Positions 15,149 to 22,318 of a stretch of 23,425 nucleotides of DNA are shown here, piece after piece. The position numbers and the translations under genes were made by a program. The first letter of the stretch is position 1; each line of letters opens with the position of its first letter. The DNA comes from JAFAVZ01 sp036009105 (GTDB lineage Bacteria; Acidobacteriota; Thermoanaerobaculia; Gp7-AA8). The stretch is from the NCBI GenBank assembly GCA_036009105.1, contig DASYMJ010000311.1, forward strand, positions 1-23,425, read 5' to 3'. The notes under the pieces were generated by a model. The model saw only the letters and a list, made by a program, of their open reading frames with translations. It did no database searches and had not been told where the DNA came from.

Positions 15149-16606
15149 ATGCGCCAGACGACGATCGTCGCCGTTCTCGACACTGCCGCGCGACCGGCCG
15201 ACGTGCTCCAAGCCGCTGGCGACGCGCACTGGCTGGAGCTGCGGGCCGACGCCGCGGGCGAGCTCGATCCCGACTGGCTCCGCGCCCGCTTCGACGGCCC
15301 CCTTCTCTATTCATTGCGCGGCCGCGGACCCTCGCGCGTCCAGAAGCTCCTCCGCGCCGCGCAACAGTTCGATCTCATCGACCTCGACGTGGCCGACCTC
15401 TCGGACGAGATCCTGCACGCCATCCCCCCCGCCAGGCGCGTGCTCTCCGCCGAGTTCGCCGCCGCATCGCTGGCCGAGCTCCGTCACGCCGCCGCCGGCA
15501 TGACGCGGATCCCGGCCCGCCTCTATCGCCTCACTACCCGCGCCGCGAGATCGGGCGAGGAGCTCGCCGCCCCCCAGCTCCTGGCCGAGCTGCAGCGCGA
15601 CGACGTCACCGCCTTCGCCACCGGCCCCACCGGCCTCTGGACGCGCATCCTCGCCCCGTGGCTCGGCGCGCAGATCGTCTTCGGCAACGCGGCCGGCGAC
15701 GACGCGCCGACCGGCACTCCCAGCGTGGGGCGCCTCATCGACAGCTTCGGCTTCCCCTCGCTCCGGCCGGTCGAGGAGCTGTACGGCATGGTGGGCAATC
15801 CGGTGATGCACTCCCTTTCCCCCCGCATCCACAACACCGCTTTCCACGCCCTCGGCCGCAAGGGACTCTACCTCCCCTTCCACGCGCCGGACTTCGACCT
15901 CTTCTGGACCCGCCTCGTCACCAGCGGCGCCTTCGAGCGCCTCGGCTTTCACCTGCGCGGCCTCTCCGTCGTCTCCCCTCACAAAACCAACGCCCTCGGC
16001 GCCGCGAAGTACAAGAGCAGCATCGTCCAGCGCGCGGTGTCGACGAACCTTTTCCACAAGAAGGGCGACGACTGGCTCGCCGAGTCGACCGATGCCCACG
16101 GGGTGATGCAGACGCTGCTCGACCACGGCGTCCACGCCCGCAACCGCCGGGTGGCGGTGGTCGGCTGCGGCGGCTCCGGCCGGGCCATGGCCGCCGCGCT
16201 GCACGATGCCGGCGCGGACGTCACGCTGGTCAACCGCGGCATCGAGCGCGGCTCGCTGGCCAAAGGAGTCCTCCACCTGCCGTTCGTCCCCCTGAGCACG
16301 TTCAACTGCGAGGGCTACTCGCTCGTGGTCAACGCCACGCCCGTCGGCCGCGCGGGCGAGGAGCTGCCGTTTCCGGTGGAGAAACTGAGCCGCGATGCGG
16401 TGCTGGTCGATCTCGTCTACCGCGACACGCCGACGCTCCTCATCACGCGGACGCGCGGCCCGGGACGGATTACCATCGACGGCTGGGACATGCTGATGGC
16501 GCAGGCGCGCCACCAGTTCGAGCTGATGACCGGCCTGGAAATGCCGGCAGAGCTGATCCGGCAGACGCTCGGCTTCGAGCCGGCCGTCGCCGCCGTGGCG
16601 GAGTGA
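15149..16606 (+). CDS. aroE: AroD-AroE fusion: type I dehydroquinase-like domain plus shikimate dehydrogenase
   Basis: 485 aa. Residues 1-205 follow the type I 3-dehydroquinate dehydratase barrel (LELRAD at 29-34, YSLRGRG at 54-60, TGPTGLWTRILAPWLGAQI at 158-176), but the catalytic His and the Schiff-base Lys are not found at SAEF (100-103) and ARLYRLTT (Arg127), so this half may be inactive. Residues 210-480 are shikimate dehydrogenase: GNPVMHSLSP (216-225), catalytic K279 in SPHK, D315 in ESTDAHG, NADP loop GCGGSGRAMAA. The second half would reduce 3-dehydroshikimate with NADPH. No Shine-Dalgarno is evident. First plus-strand gene after the intergenic palindrome. Confidence 0.87.
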   Translation: MRQTTIVAVLDTAARPADVLQAAGDAHWLELRADAAGELDPDWLRARFDGPLLYSLRGRGPSRVQKLLRAAQQFDLIDLDVADLSDEILHAIPPARRVLSAEFAAASLAELRHAAAGMTRIPARLYRLTTRAARSGEELAAPQLLAELQRDDVTAFATGPTGLWTRILAPWLGAQIVFGNAAGDDAPTGTPSVGRLIDSFGFPSLRPVEELYGMVGNPVMHSLSPRIHNTAFHALGRKGLYLPFHAPDFDLFWTRLVTSGAFERLGFHLRGLSVVSPHKTNALGAAKYKSSIVQRAVSTNLFHKKGDDWLAESTDAHGVMQTLLDHGVHARNRRVAVVGCGGSGRAMAAALHDAGADVTLVNRGIERGSLAKGVLHLPFVPLSTFNCEGYSLVVNATPVGRAGEELPFPVEKLSRDAVLVDLVYRDTPTLLITRTRGPGRITIDGWDMLMAQARHQFELMTGLEMPAELIRQTLGFEPAVAAVAE

Positions 16607-16613
16607 TGGAGTG

Positions 16614-16678
16614 AGTTGCTGGTTGTCGGTTATCGGTGGTCAGATCTACCAGCAACCAGTAACCAGCAACCAGTAACT
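16614..16678. repeat. heptad palindrome of mixed type
   Basis: The left arm starts with TTGCTGG and continues with TTGTCGG/TTATCGG units (16614-16645); the right arm (16646-16678) is purely CCAGCAA/CCAGTAA type. Pairing is therefore imperfect in the middle. It lies between the aroD-aroE stop and the next gene and ends 3 nt before that gene's Shine-Dalgarno. Confidence 0.8.
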
Positions 16679-16693
16679 TTTGGAGGAGCCAAA

Positions 16694-17116
16694 TTGGAGA
16701 TCGTCCGCGAATCCGAACGAGTCGTGCTGCCGCTGCCGCGGCCACGGGTCGGCATCGAGTCGATGGCCGGCCACTGGTGCAAGACCAACGACTCGGCGCA
16801 GTGGATCGACAGCCTGGAGATCGTGGTGGAGGGGGACGGGCTGGTCGTCCACGTCTACGGCGGCGGCGCGGGCCCCACCCCGGCCGACTGGGGCAGCGCC
16901 CGCACGGACATCGTCTACGCCTCGAACGTGCTGAGCGGCGACGCGAAAGCCGGCGCCTTCATCGCCCGCTTCGAGCTCCCGGAGGCGCAGGTGGAGATGC
17001 AGGCCAACCTCAATCTCGGGCTGCTCGTGGTGGCGACGTACGTCAGCTTCCGCGAGCCCGGCGCGTGGGCGAACCGCTTCACGCGCGAGTTCTTCCGCAG
17101 GGAGGACGGCGCATGA
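16694..17116 (+). CDS. small protein of unknown family, paralogue A
   Basis: 140 aa from a TTG start; GGAGGAG at 16682-16688 stands 5 nt before it, while an upstream ATG (16616) would translate the palindrome. No known domain recognised. It aligns by eye with the next protein: G-x-W near the N-terminus, a D-W/F-G motif in the middle, then an MQANLNLGLLVVATYVSF / REFF pattern at the C-terminus. Predicted mostly beta and cytoplasmic (no signal peptide). ATGA overlap with its paralogue and an operon with two flavin enzymes suggest a role in the same pathway. Confidence 0.75.
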   Translation: MEIVRESERVVLPLPRPRVGIESMAGHWCKTNDSAQWIDSLEIVVEGDGLVVHVYGGGAGPTPADWGSARTDIVYASNVLSGDAKAGAFIARFELPEAQVEMQANLNLGLLVVATYVSFREPGAWANRFTREFFRREDGA

Positions 17117-17487
17117 GCATCGCCGAGACGGAAGCCCGCGCGGCGCTCGACCTCTCCGTCCTCATCGGCGACTGGCGCAACACGAACGCGGCCGGCAGCA
17201 TCACCCGCATCGTCTGCAAGCCGGCCGGCGAGGGGCGGCTCACGGTGCACACCTGGACCGCCGCGCGCGACTTCGGCACCGTCGACGCTCCCGTCTTCGC
17301 TTTCACCTTCGACAGCCGCGACGCGGGCGCGTTCGCCGCGAACTACGACTTCGGCTTCGCCCGGGCCCGCCTGCAGGCGAACGTCAAGGCCGGCGTGCTG
17401 GTGGTGGTCTGCCTGACCAGCTTCCACGACGAGAGCGGCCGCTCGAACTACTTCGACCGCGAGTTCTTCTACCGGGTCCGGCGATGA
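17113..17487 (+). CDS. small protein of unknown family, paralogue B
   Basis: 124 aa. Shares with the preceding protein GDWRNTN (GHWCKTN in A), RDFGT (ADWGS), LQANVKAGVLVVVCLTSF and FDREFF at the C-terminus, so the pair arose by tandem duplication. No catalytic motif recognised; a small beta-barrel ligand carrier is possible but unproven. It overlaps the flavoprotein gene by ATGA. Confidence 0.77.
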   Translation: MSIAETEARAALDLSVLIGDWRNTNAAGSITRIVCKPAGEGRLTVHTWTAARDFGTVDAPVFAFTFDSRDAGAFAANYDFGFARARLQANVKAGVLVVVCLTSFHDESGRSNYFDREFFYRVRR

Positions 17488-18716
17488 CCATCGTGGCCGA
17501 GCCCGAATCGCCTTCCTTCGGCGCCACGCTGGCCTCGACCCGCGGGCGCGCGCTCATCGGCGTCACGGCGCAGCTGGCCCGGGACAACTTCGCCAAGCGC
17601 GCCCCGACCTACGACCTCACCGCCACGTTTCCCTTCGAGGACTTCGACGACCTCTTCGCCGCCGGCCTCCACGCACCGACGATCCCGCGTGAATTCGGCG
17701 GCCTCGGGCTCGGCCCCTATCGCGGCGACGTCTTCACGCTCTGGATGATGACGAAGGAGATCGCCAAGGCCGATCTCTCCCTGGCCCGCTGCTGGGAAGG
17801 GCACGCGAACTCGCTCGTCCTCCTGGACGGCCTGGCGGACGAGGCCCAGAAGCGCCGCTGGTTCGCCGGCGTGGTGGAGCGGGGCGAGAAGTGGGTGGCC
17901 TGGAGCGGCGAGCCGCAGGCCCGCGCCACCGGCGAGCAGCTGAAGTTCGGCACGACGCTGGAGGCGGTGGAGGGCGGCTACGTCCTCAACGGGATGAAAG
18001 CCTTCTGCACCAGCGCGGGCGGCGCGCGCTGGGCGCTGCTCCTGGTGAACCCGGCCGGTCCGGGCGGCGCGCGGCACGCCACGGCCGCCGCGGCGGAGAC
18101 GGTGCTGCTCCTCGCTTGCGACCTGGAGGATCCTTCCATCCGCTTCGACGGCTCCTGGTGGGACCCCATCGGCATGCGCGCCACGGTCAGCCACGCCGTA
18201 CACTTCGACAAGACGTTCATCCCGCGGGAGAACCTGGTCGGCGCGCCCGGCCAGTACCTGCGCGACGGCTGGCAGACCTGCTTTGTCCCCCACTACGCCT
18301 CCTCCTTCCTCGGCGCGGCGGAGGCGGCGTACGAGTACGGCGTCGCCTTCATCCGCAATCAGAACAAGACGGACGACCCGTACGTGCAGCACCACGTGGC
18401 GAAGATGGCGCTGAATGTGGAGACGATGCACCTCTGGCTCCGCCACATCGCCACCCTGTGGGAGGACGGCCGCTATGCCGAGGCGCAGGCGGCGGGGAGC
18501 CGCATCCGCCATCTGGCCGAGCACCTCGCCACTGAAACGGTCGACCACTGCATCCGCGCCTGCGGCGCCCGCGCCCTCAACAAGCCGAGCCCCATCGAGC
18601 GCATCCTGCGCGACCTCGCCATCTACATCCGCCACGACAACGACGACCAGGTGCTGGCCACGATCGGCCGGCAGATATTGGGGAGGAGTTTTGATAGTTC
18701 GTTTTTCAAACCCTAG
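17484..18716 (+). CDS. acyl-CoA dehydrogenase-fold flavoprotein, possibly a group D monooxygenase
   Basis: 410 aa with the acyl-CoA dehydrogenase layout: N-terminal helical domain (1-125), beta domain with WVAWSGEPQARATG and GYVLNGMKAFCTSAGGARW, and C-terminal helical domain ending CGARALNKPSPIERILRDLA, IYIRHDNDDQV. True acyl-CoA dehydrogenases have YEGT carrying the catalytic Glu; here the matching place reads YIRHDNDD (H384), as in flavin-dependent hydroxylases of this fold (DszC, HpaH, amino-sugar N-oxygenases). A monooxygenase using reduced flavin is therefore favoured. No flavin reductase is in the window. The TAG stop is supplied by the palindrome that follows. Confidence 0.83.
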   Translation: MTIVAEPESPSFGATLASTRGRALIGVTAQLARDNFAKRAPTYDLTATFPFEDFDDLFAAGLHAPTIPREFGGLGLGPYRGDVFTLWMMTKEIAKADLSLARCWEGHANSLVLLDGLADEAQKRRWFAGVVERGEKWVAWSGEPQARATGEQLKFGTTLEAVEGGYVLNGMKAFCTSAGGARWALLLVNPAGPGGARHATAAAAETVLLLACDLEDPSIRFDGSWWDPIGMRATVSHAVHFDKTFIPRENLVGAPGQYLRDGWQTCFVPHYASSFLGAAEAAYEYGVAFIRNQNKTDDPYVQHHVAKMALNVETMHLWLRHIATLWEDGRYAEAQAAGSRIRHLAEHLATETVDHCIRACGARALNKPSPIERILRDLAIYIRHDNDDQVLATIGRQILGRSFDSSFFKP

Positions 18717-18783
18717 TTGTCAGTTGTCAGTTATCAGTTGTCGGTAGACCTACTGACAACCGACAACTGACAACTGACAACTA
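18714..18783. repeat. heptad palindrome, TTGTCAG type, inside the operon
   Basis: Left arm 18714-18747 and right arm 18750-18783 match at 31 of 34 positions with a 2-nt loop. Its first triplet TAG is the stop codon of the upstream flavoprotein; its last base is the A of the next start codon (CTATG). It is the tightest hairpin of the family here and would occlude translation initiation of the downstream gene if folded. Confidence 0.92.
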
Positions 18784-19868
18784 TGACCATGCGCTTCCAC
18801 TGGAGCATGTCCTCAGCCGGCGAGAAGTACCGCGGCGCGCAGGCGCGGGCGGCGGTGGGGGTTCCTGCGCTCGACACGCTGGTCCGCTTCTGCCGCCATG
18901 CGGAGGAGTGCGAGATCGACTCGCTGCTCACGGCGTTCGGCTTCCACCGTCCCGACCCCATCGTCCTCGCCGGCGTCCTCGGCGCGCTAACCACGAAGAT
19001 CAAGTTCATGGTGGCGGTGCGCTCCGGCATCTTCTCCCCCACGGTCTTCGTGCAGCAGGTCAACAGCGTGGCCACGATGACGAACGGGCGCATCTGCCTC
19101 AACGTCGTGGCCGGCCACACGCCGGAGGAGCAGCGCTACTACGGCGACTTCCTCAGCCACGATGAGCGCTACGACCGCACAGACGAGTTCCTCGCCGTCT
19201 GCGACGCCTTCTGGCGCCGCGAGGCGGAGGTCGACTTCGACGGAAAGTACTACCGCATCGAGAAGGGGAAGCTGAACGTCCCCTTCGTCGCCCCCGACCG
19301 CACCCGGCCGGAGATCTTCCTCGGCGGCAACTCCGTCCGCGCCGAAGAGATGGCGGTCAAGTACGCGGACTGCCTCTGGCGCCTGCCGGACAAACCGGAC
19401 GCGCTGCGCCAGCGCACTCCCGAGCTGCTCGAAAAAGGGATCGAAGTCGGCCTCCTCGTGTCCCTCATCGTGCGCCCCACCCGCCGCGAGGCGCTCGCCG
19501 CAACGGAGAAGCTGCTGGAGGAAGTGGGCGGACGCCCGCGCCGCACGCATGAGGAGTTCGCCAAGCGCTCGGACTCGGTCGCCTTCACTTCCACCTACGA
19601 GCTGGCGGCGAAGAACGACGCCTGGATCACCGACTACCTCTGGTCCGGCGCCGTGCCGTTCCTCGGCGCGCCGGCCATGGCCATCGTCGGCTCGCCGGAG
19701 GAGGTGGCGGACGCGCTCTTCGAGTTCCGCGCGGCCGGCATCACCCAGTTCCTCTTCATGGGCTGGCCGGACATGGAGGAGATGACGAATTTCCACAGCG
19801 AGGTCCTGCCGCTGGTCCGGGCCCGGGAGGCGGCGGAGCAATATGGGAACTATATTGCGCAGGATTGA
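18783..19868 (+). CDS. LLM-class FMN-dependent monooxygenase, SsuD-like
   Basis: 361 aa (or 359 from ATG 18789). TIM-barrel luciferase-like family, alkanesulfonate monooxygenase group: SLLTAFGFHRPDPIVLAGVL, FMVAVRSGIFSPTVFVQQVN, TNGRICLNVVAGHTPEEQRY, a YDRTDEFLAVCDAFW helix and IFLGGNSVRAEEMA. These enzymes use FMNH2 and O2, classically to desulfonate alkanesulfonates. There are no sulfonate transporter genes nearby, so a different substrate in a biosynthetic pathway is likely. No Shine-Dalgarno; the palindrome abuts the start. Overlaps the next gene by 26 nt. Confidence 0.88.
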   Translation: MTMRFHWSMSSAGEKYRGAQARAAVGVPALDTLVRFCRHAEECEIDSLLTAFGFHRPDPIVLAGVLGALTTKIKFMVAVRSGIFSPTVFVQQVNSVATMTNGRICLNVVAGHTPEEQRYYGDFLSHDERYDRTDEFLAVCDAFWRREAEVDFDGKYYRIEKGKLNVPFVAPDRTRPEIFLGGNSVRAEEMAVKYADCLWRLPDKPDALRQRTPELLEKGIEVGLLVSLIVRPTRREALAATEKLLEEVGGRPRRTHEEFAKRSDSVAFTSTYELAAKNDAWITDYLWSGAVPFLGAPAMAIVGSPEEVADALFEFRAAGITQFLFMGWPDMEEMTNFHSEVLPLVRAREAAEQYGNYIAQD

Positions 19869-20700
19869 GCGCGATGATATTGCGCACGAGCCATTCCCCC
19901 ACGTTGTCGTGGACGATGCAGCGGACGACTATGCGCTCCTCGCCTTCCCCGATCCGGACCTGATCGTCAACGGCCGTCCGCTGCAGAACAACGCCACCTA
20001 CCGCATGCCGGCCGCGCGCATCCTCTCCGATCCGCGCGTGTCCCGGCCGTGGAAGGATTTTGCACTCGCGCACACCTCCCGCGCCTTCTTCGCCGAGGTG
20101 GTGGAGCTCTTCGGCGATGCCATCCGCGCTCTCCATCCCGGCCTCGAAGCGCGTCTCGGCTGCCGGCTGGAAGACGCGCGCACCAGCATCCGCGGCGTGG
20201 AGCCGCCCGCCGACATCGCTCTCGATTGCCAGGCCTGCTGGGGCTCGCCGGTCTCGACGCCGTCGAGCTCGAACGGCTGCCATGTCGACCGCCAGGTCGC
20301 CCTCTTCGCCGGCCTCCTGTACTGCCGTTTGCCCGGCGACGACGCGGAAGGCGGCGACCTCGAGCTGTACCGCTTCCGCGGCGCGGAACGCCGCTACGAG
20401 GAGGGCCGCTTCGTCGACCCCTCGCTCGTCGAGCCGGTGAAGCGCATCCCCTACGCCGCGAACCGCCTCGCGTTCTTCATCCACTCGCCGCATTCGCTGC
20501 ACGGCGTCACGGTGCGGTCGGTGACCAGCTGGCCGCGGCTGCACATCAACTTCCTGGCCGAGGCGGCGTTCCCGATCTTCTCGCTGAATGACACTGTCAT
20601 CCTCAGGCCCGCAGAGGCCGAAGGATCCGTACCGGTCCTGCCGGGGGATCCTTCTGCGTCTTCGCGCCTCAGGACGACACCGGATCGGAGCGCCTCCTGA
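19843..20700 (+). CDS. 2-oxoglutarate/Fe(II)-dependent oxygenase
   Basis: 285 aa. The double-stranded beta-helix iron site is H147-V-D149 (NGCHVDRQVALFAGLLY) and distal H220 (HSPHSLHGVT), with an Arg about 15 residues later (SWPRLHINF) to bind 2-oxoglutarate. The DAEGGDLELYRF segment is typical of prolyl-hydroxylase-like members. The substrate may be an amino acid, peptide or sugar-linked intermediate. The last 36 residues are encoded by a REP-like inverted repeat (20596-20678) and carry no family features. TGATG overlap with the next gene. Confidence 0.83.
   Translation: MGTILRRIERDDIAHEPFPHVVVDDAADDYALLAFPDPDLIVNGRPLQNNATYRMPAARILSDPRVSRPWKDFALAHTSRAFFAEVVELFGDAIRALHPGLEARLGCRLEDARTSIRGVEPPADIALDCQACWGSPVSTPSSSNGCHVDRQVALFAGLLYCRLPGDDAEGGDLELYRFRGAERRYEEGRFVDPSLVEPVKRIPYAANRLAFFIHSPHSLHGVTVRSVTSWPRLHINFLAEAAFPIFSLNDTVILRPAEAEGSVPVLPGDPSASSRLRTTPDRSAS
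20596..20678. repeat. REP-like inverted repeat within the 2OG oxygenase 3' end
   Basis: Left arm GTCATCCTCAGGC...GAAGGATCC (20596-20628) and right arm GGATCCTTC...CTCAGGACGAC (20646-20678) are 33 nt each and match at 27 of 33 positions, with a 17-nt loop. GTCATCCTGAGG...AAGGATCC palindromes are a widespread dispersed repeat type in bacterial genomes. It is unrelated to the heptad palindromes. Confidence 0.85.
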
Positions 20701-21389
20701 TGCGCATCGATGCCGACACCGCCGTCGTCGTGTGCGCCGGTCCTTCGCTCGACCTGCTGACCGAGCACGCCTGGCGCGACCTCGCCGCGGCCGGTGCCAT
20801 CGTCGGCGTCAATGGCGCACCGGCCGCGGTGGCGTGCAGGAAAGTGCCCTTCACCTGCCTCGCCGCGATGGACCTCGAGCTCGGCCTGGCCGAGGCGGTG
20901 CCGAACCTGCGCACCGTGTGGCGTAAGACGCCGGCGTGGCGGGTGGCCTCCGCCGATTCGCAGCGCGTGGACGCCGAGTCGTACGTGCATGAAGTGGACG
21001 AGGCGGACGGCGTGGAAGGCTGGAGCGACGATCGCCGCCAGGGCTACAAGGGCGGCAGCAGCGCGATGGTCATCGGCAACTGGCTCGGCAACGAGTGGGA
21101 CGAGCCGGCGGCGATGCGCAACGGCAGGACGCCGCCGCGGCGAGCCTTCCGCAAGCTGGCCTACATCGGCCTGGACATGCATCCCGGCCGCGGTGCGCAC
21201 GCCCGCGGCGCCGGCGCGCACGCCAGCGGCTTCGCGAGATCCGACGCGCAATACGGCAACGTCTGCCGCGGCTGGTCGAAGTTCTGCGCCGAGGCGGCGA
21301 AGCGCGGCATCGAAGTGGTCAATCTCAGCCCGGGGACGGCGCTGGAAGCGATGCCGCGCGCCGCCGTGCCGAAAGCGTGGGTGCGCTGA
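20700..21389 (+). CDS. MptE/DUF115-like protein, glycosyltransferase-like
   Basis: 229 aa. Opens with VVVCAGPSLDLL near residue 10, the GPSLD motif of the DUF115 / 6-hydroxymethylpterin pyrophosphokinase MptE-like family, members of which also occur in surface-glycan loci. Later motifs are KGGSSAMVIGNWLGNEWDE and LAYIGLDMHPGRGAHA. Neighbouring genes encode a GT-A-like enzyme and a sugar-aminotransferase-like protein, which favours a glycan or nucleotide-sugar role over pterin synthesis. Starts and stops by TGATG overlaps. Family call tentative. Confidence 0.6.
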   Translation: MRIDADTAVVVCAGPSLDLLTEHAWRDLAAAGAIVGVNGAPAAVACRKVPFTCLAAMDLELGLAEAVPNLRTVWRKTPAWRVASADSQRVDAESYVHEVDEADGVEGWSDDRRQGYKGGSSAMVIGNWLGNEWDEPAAMRNGRTPPRRAFRKLAYIGLDMHPGRGAHARGAGAHASGFARSDAQYGNVCRGWSKFCAEAAKRGIEVVNLSPGTALEAMPRAAVPKAWVR

Positions 21390-22318
21390 TGCAACGGCTC
21401 GCCTTCGTCGCCTGCGTGGAGAGCGGAGCGCTGGAGCAGAAGGCGCGGTTGCTCGTCCGCTCCATCCGCCGCTTCGGCGGCGCGCATCGCGAGGCGCCCA
21501 TCCACACCTTCGCCCCGCGCGCGGGCCGCGCCATCAGCGAGGCCACGCGCGCGCTGTTCGCGGAGCACGGCGTGGAGCATCATGAAGAGCTGCTGAACGT
21601 CGACTTCGACGACTACGGCGTCGGCAACAAGATCTTCGCCGCCGCGCGAGCTGAGGAGCTGGCGAGCGAGGAGTTCCTCGTCTTCGTCGACAGCGATACG
21701 GTCATCGTCTCCCCGCCGGACGCGCTCGCGTTGCCGCGCGGCGTCGATGCGGCGGTGCGTCCCGTCGAGTTCCACCGCTGGCGCGAGCACGAGCGGACGC
21801 TGCATCGCCGGGTGAGCTCCGCGGGAGACGGCGACCTGGGGGACGACTACTGGCTGCGCATGTACGAGCTGTGCGGCGTCGAGGCGCGTCCGTTCGTGGA
21901 GACCTCCTGCGATCGCGTGCGCATCCGCGCGTACGCGAACTCGGGCTTGGTCGCGGTGCGCCGCGAGGCGCGCCTCTTCACCCGCTGGAAAGAAGACTTC
22001 CTCACCCTCATCGCCGCGCAGCACCGGCCCAGAGGCGGCGACATGCACTACATGGATCAGCTCTCGCTCGCCGCCACCCTGGCCCGCGCCTGGGACCGGG
22101 TGCAGCTTCTCGACGGGCGCTACAACTATCCGCTGGTCGGGCGGCCGATGCTGGCCGAACCGCTGCGCAGCGCGCGCCTCGACCAGCTGGTGCACATCCA
22201 CTACAACCAGTACTTCCATCACGACGGCTTCCTCGCCGCGCTCGAGCCGTCCATCGAGCGCGAGGGCGAAGTCGTGAGCTGGCTGCAGCGGCAGCTGCCG
22301 CTTCCGGAGCAACCGTGA
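21389..22318 (+). CDS. GT-A-fold glycosyltransferase-like protein
   Basis: 309 aa. A Rossmann-like N-terminus with FVACVESGALEQKARLLVRS and a DxD motif at 101-103 (FVDSDTVI) that would bind metal and nucleotide-sugar. Further matches are RIRAYANSGLVAVRREARLF (acceptor-side loop) and GGDMHYMDQLSLAATLARAW, then a His-rich LVHIHYNQYFHHDGF near the C-terminus. These are the layout of GT-A enzymes of the GT8/nucleotide-diphospho-sugar transferase kind. Cytoplasmic; donor and acceptor unknown. Coupled to both neighbours by overlaps. Confidence 0.68.
   Translation: MQRLAFVACVESGALEQKARLLVRSIRRFGGAHREAPIHTFAPRAGRAISEATRALFAEHGVEHHEELLNVDFDDYGVGNKIFAAARAEELASEEFLVFVDSDTVIVSPPDALALPRGVDAAVRPVEFHRWREHERTLHRRVSSAGDGDLGDDYWLRMYELCGVEARPFVETSCDRVRIRAYANSGLVAVRREARLFTRWKEDFLTLIAAQHRPRGGDMHYMDQLSLAATLARAWDRVQLLDGRYNYPLVGRPMLAEPLRSARLDQLVHIHYNQYFHHDGFLAALEPSIEREGEVVSWLQRQLPLPEQP

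Noticed and set aside
16616..16693. ATG 16616 as start of the first small paralogue
   Set aside because: It would translate the palindrome; TTG 16694 has an ideal GGAGGAG site and matches the paralogue length better.
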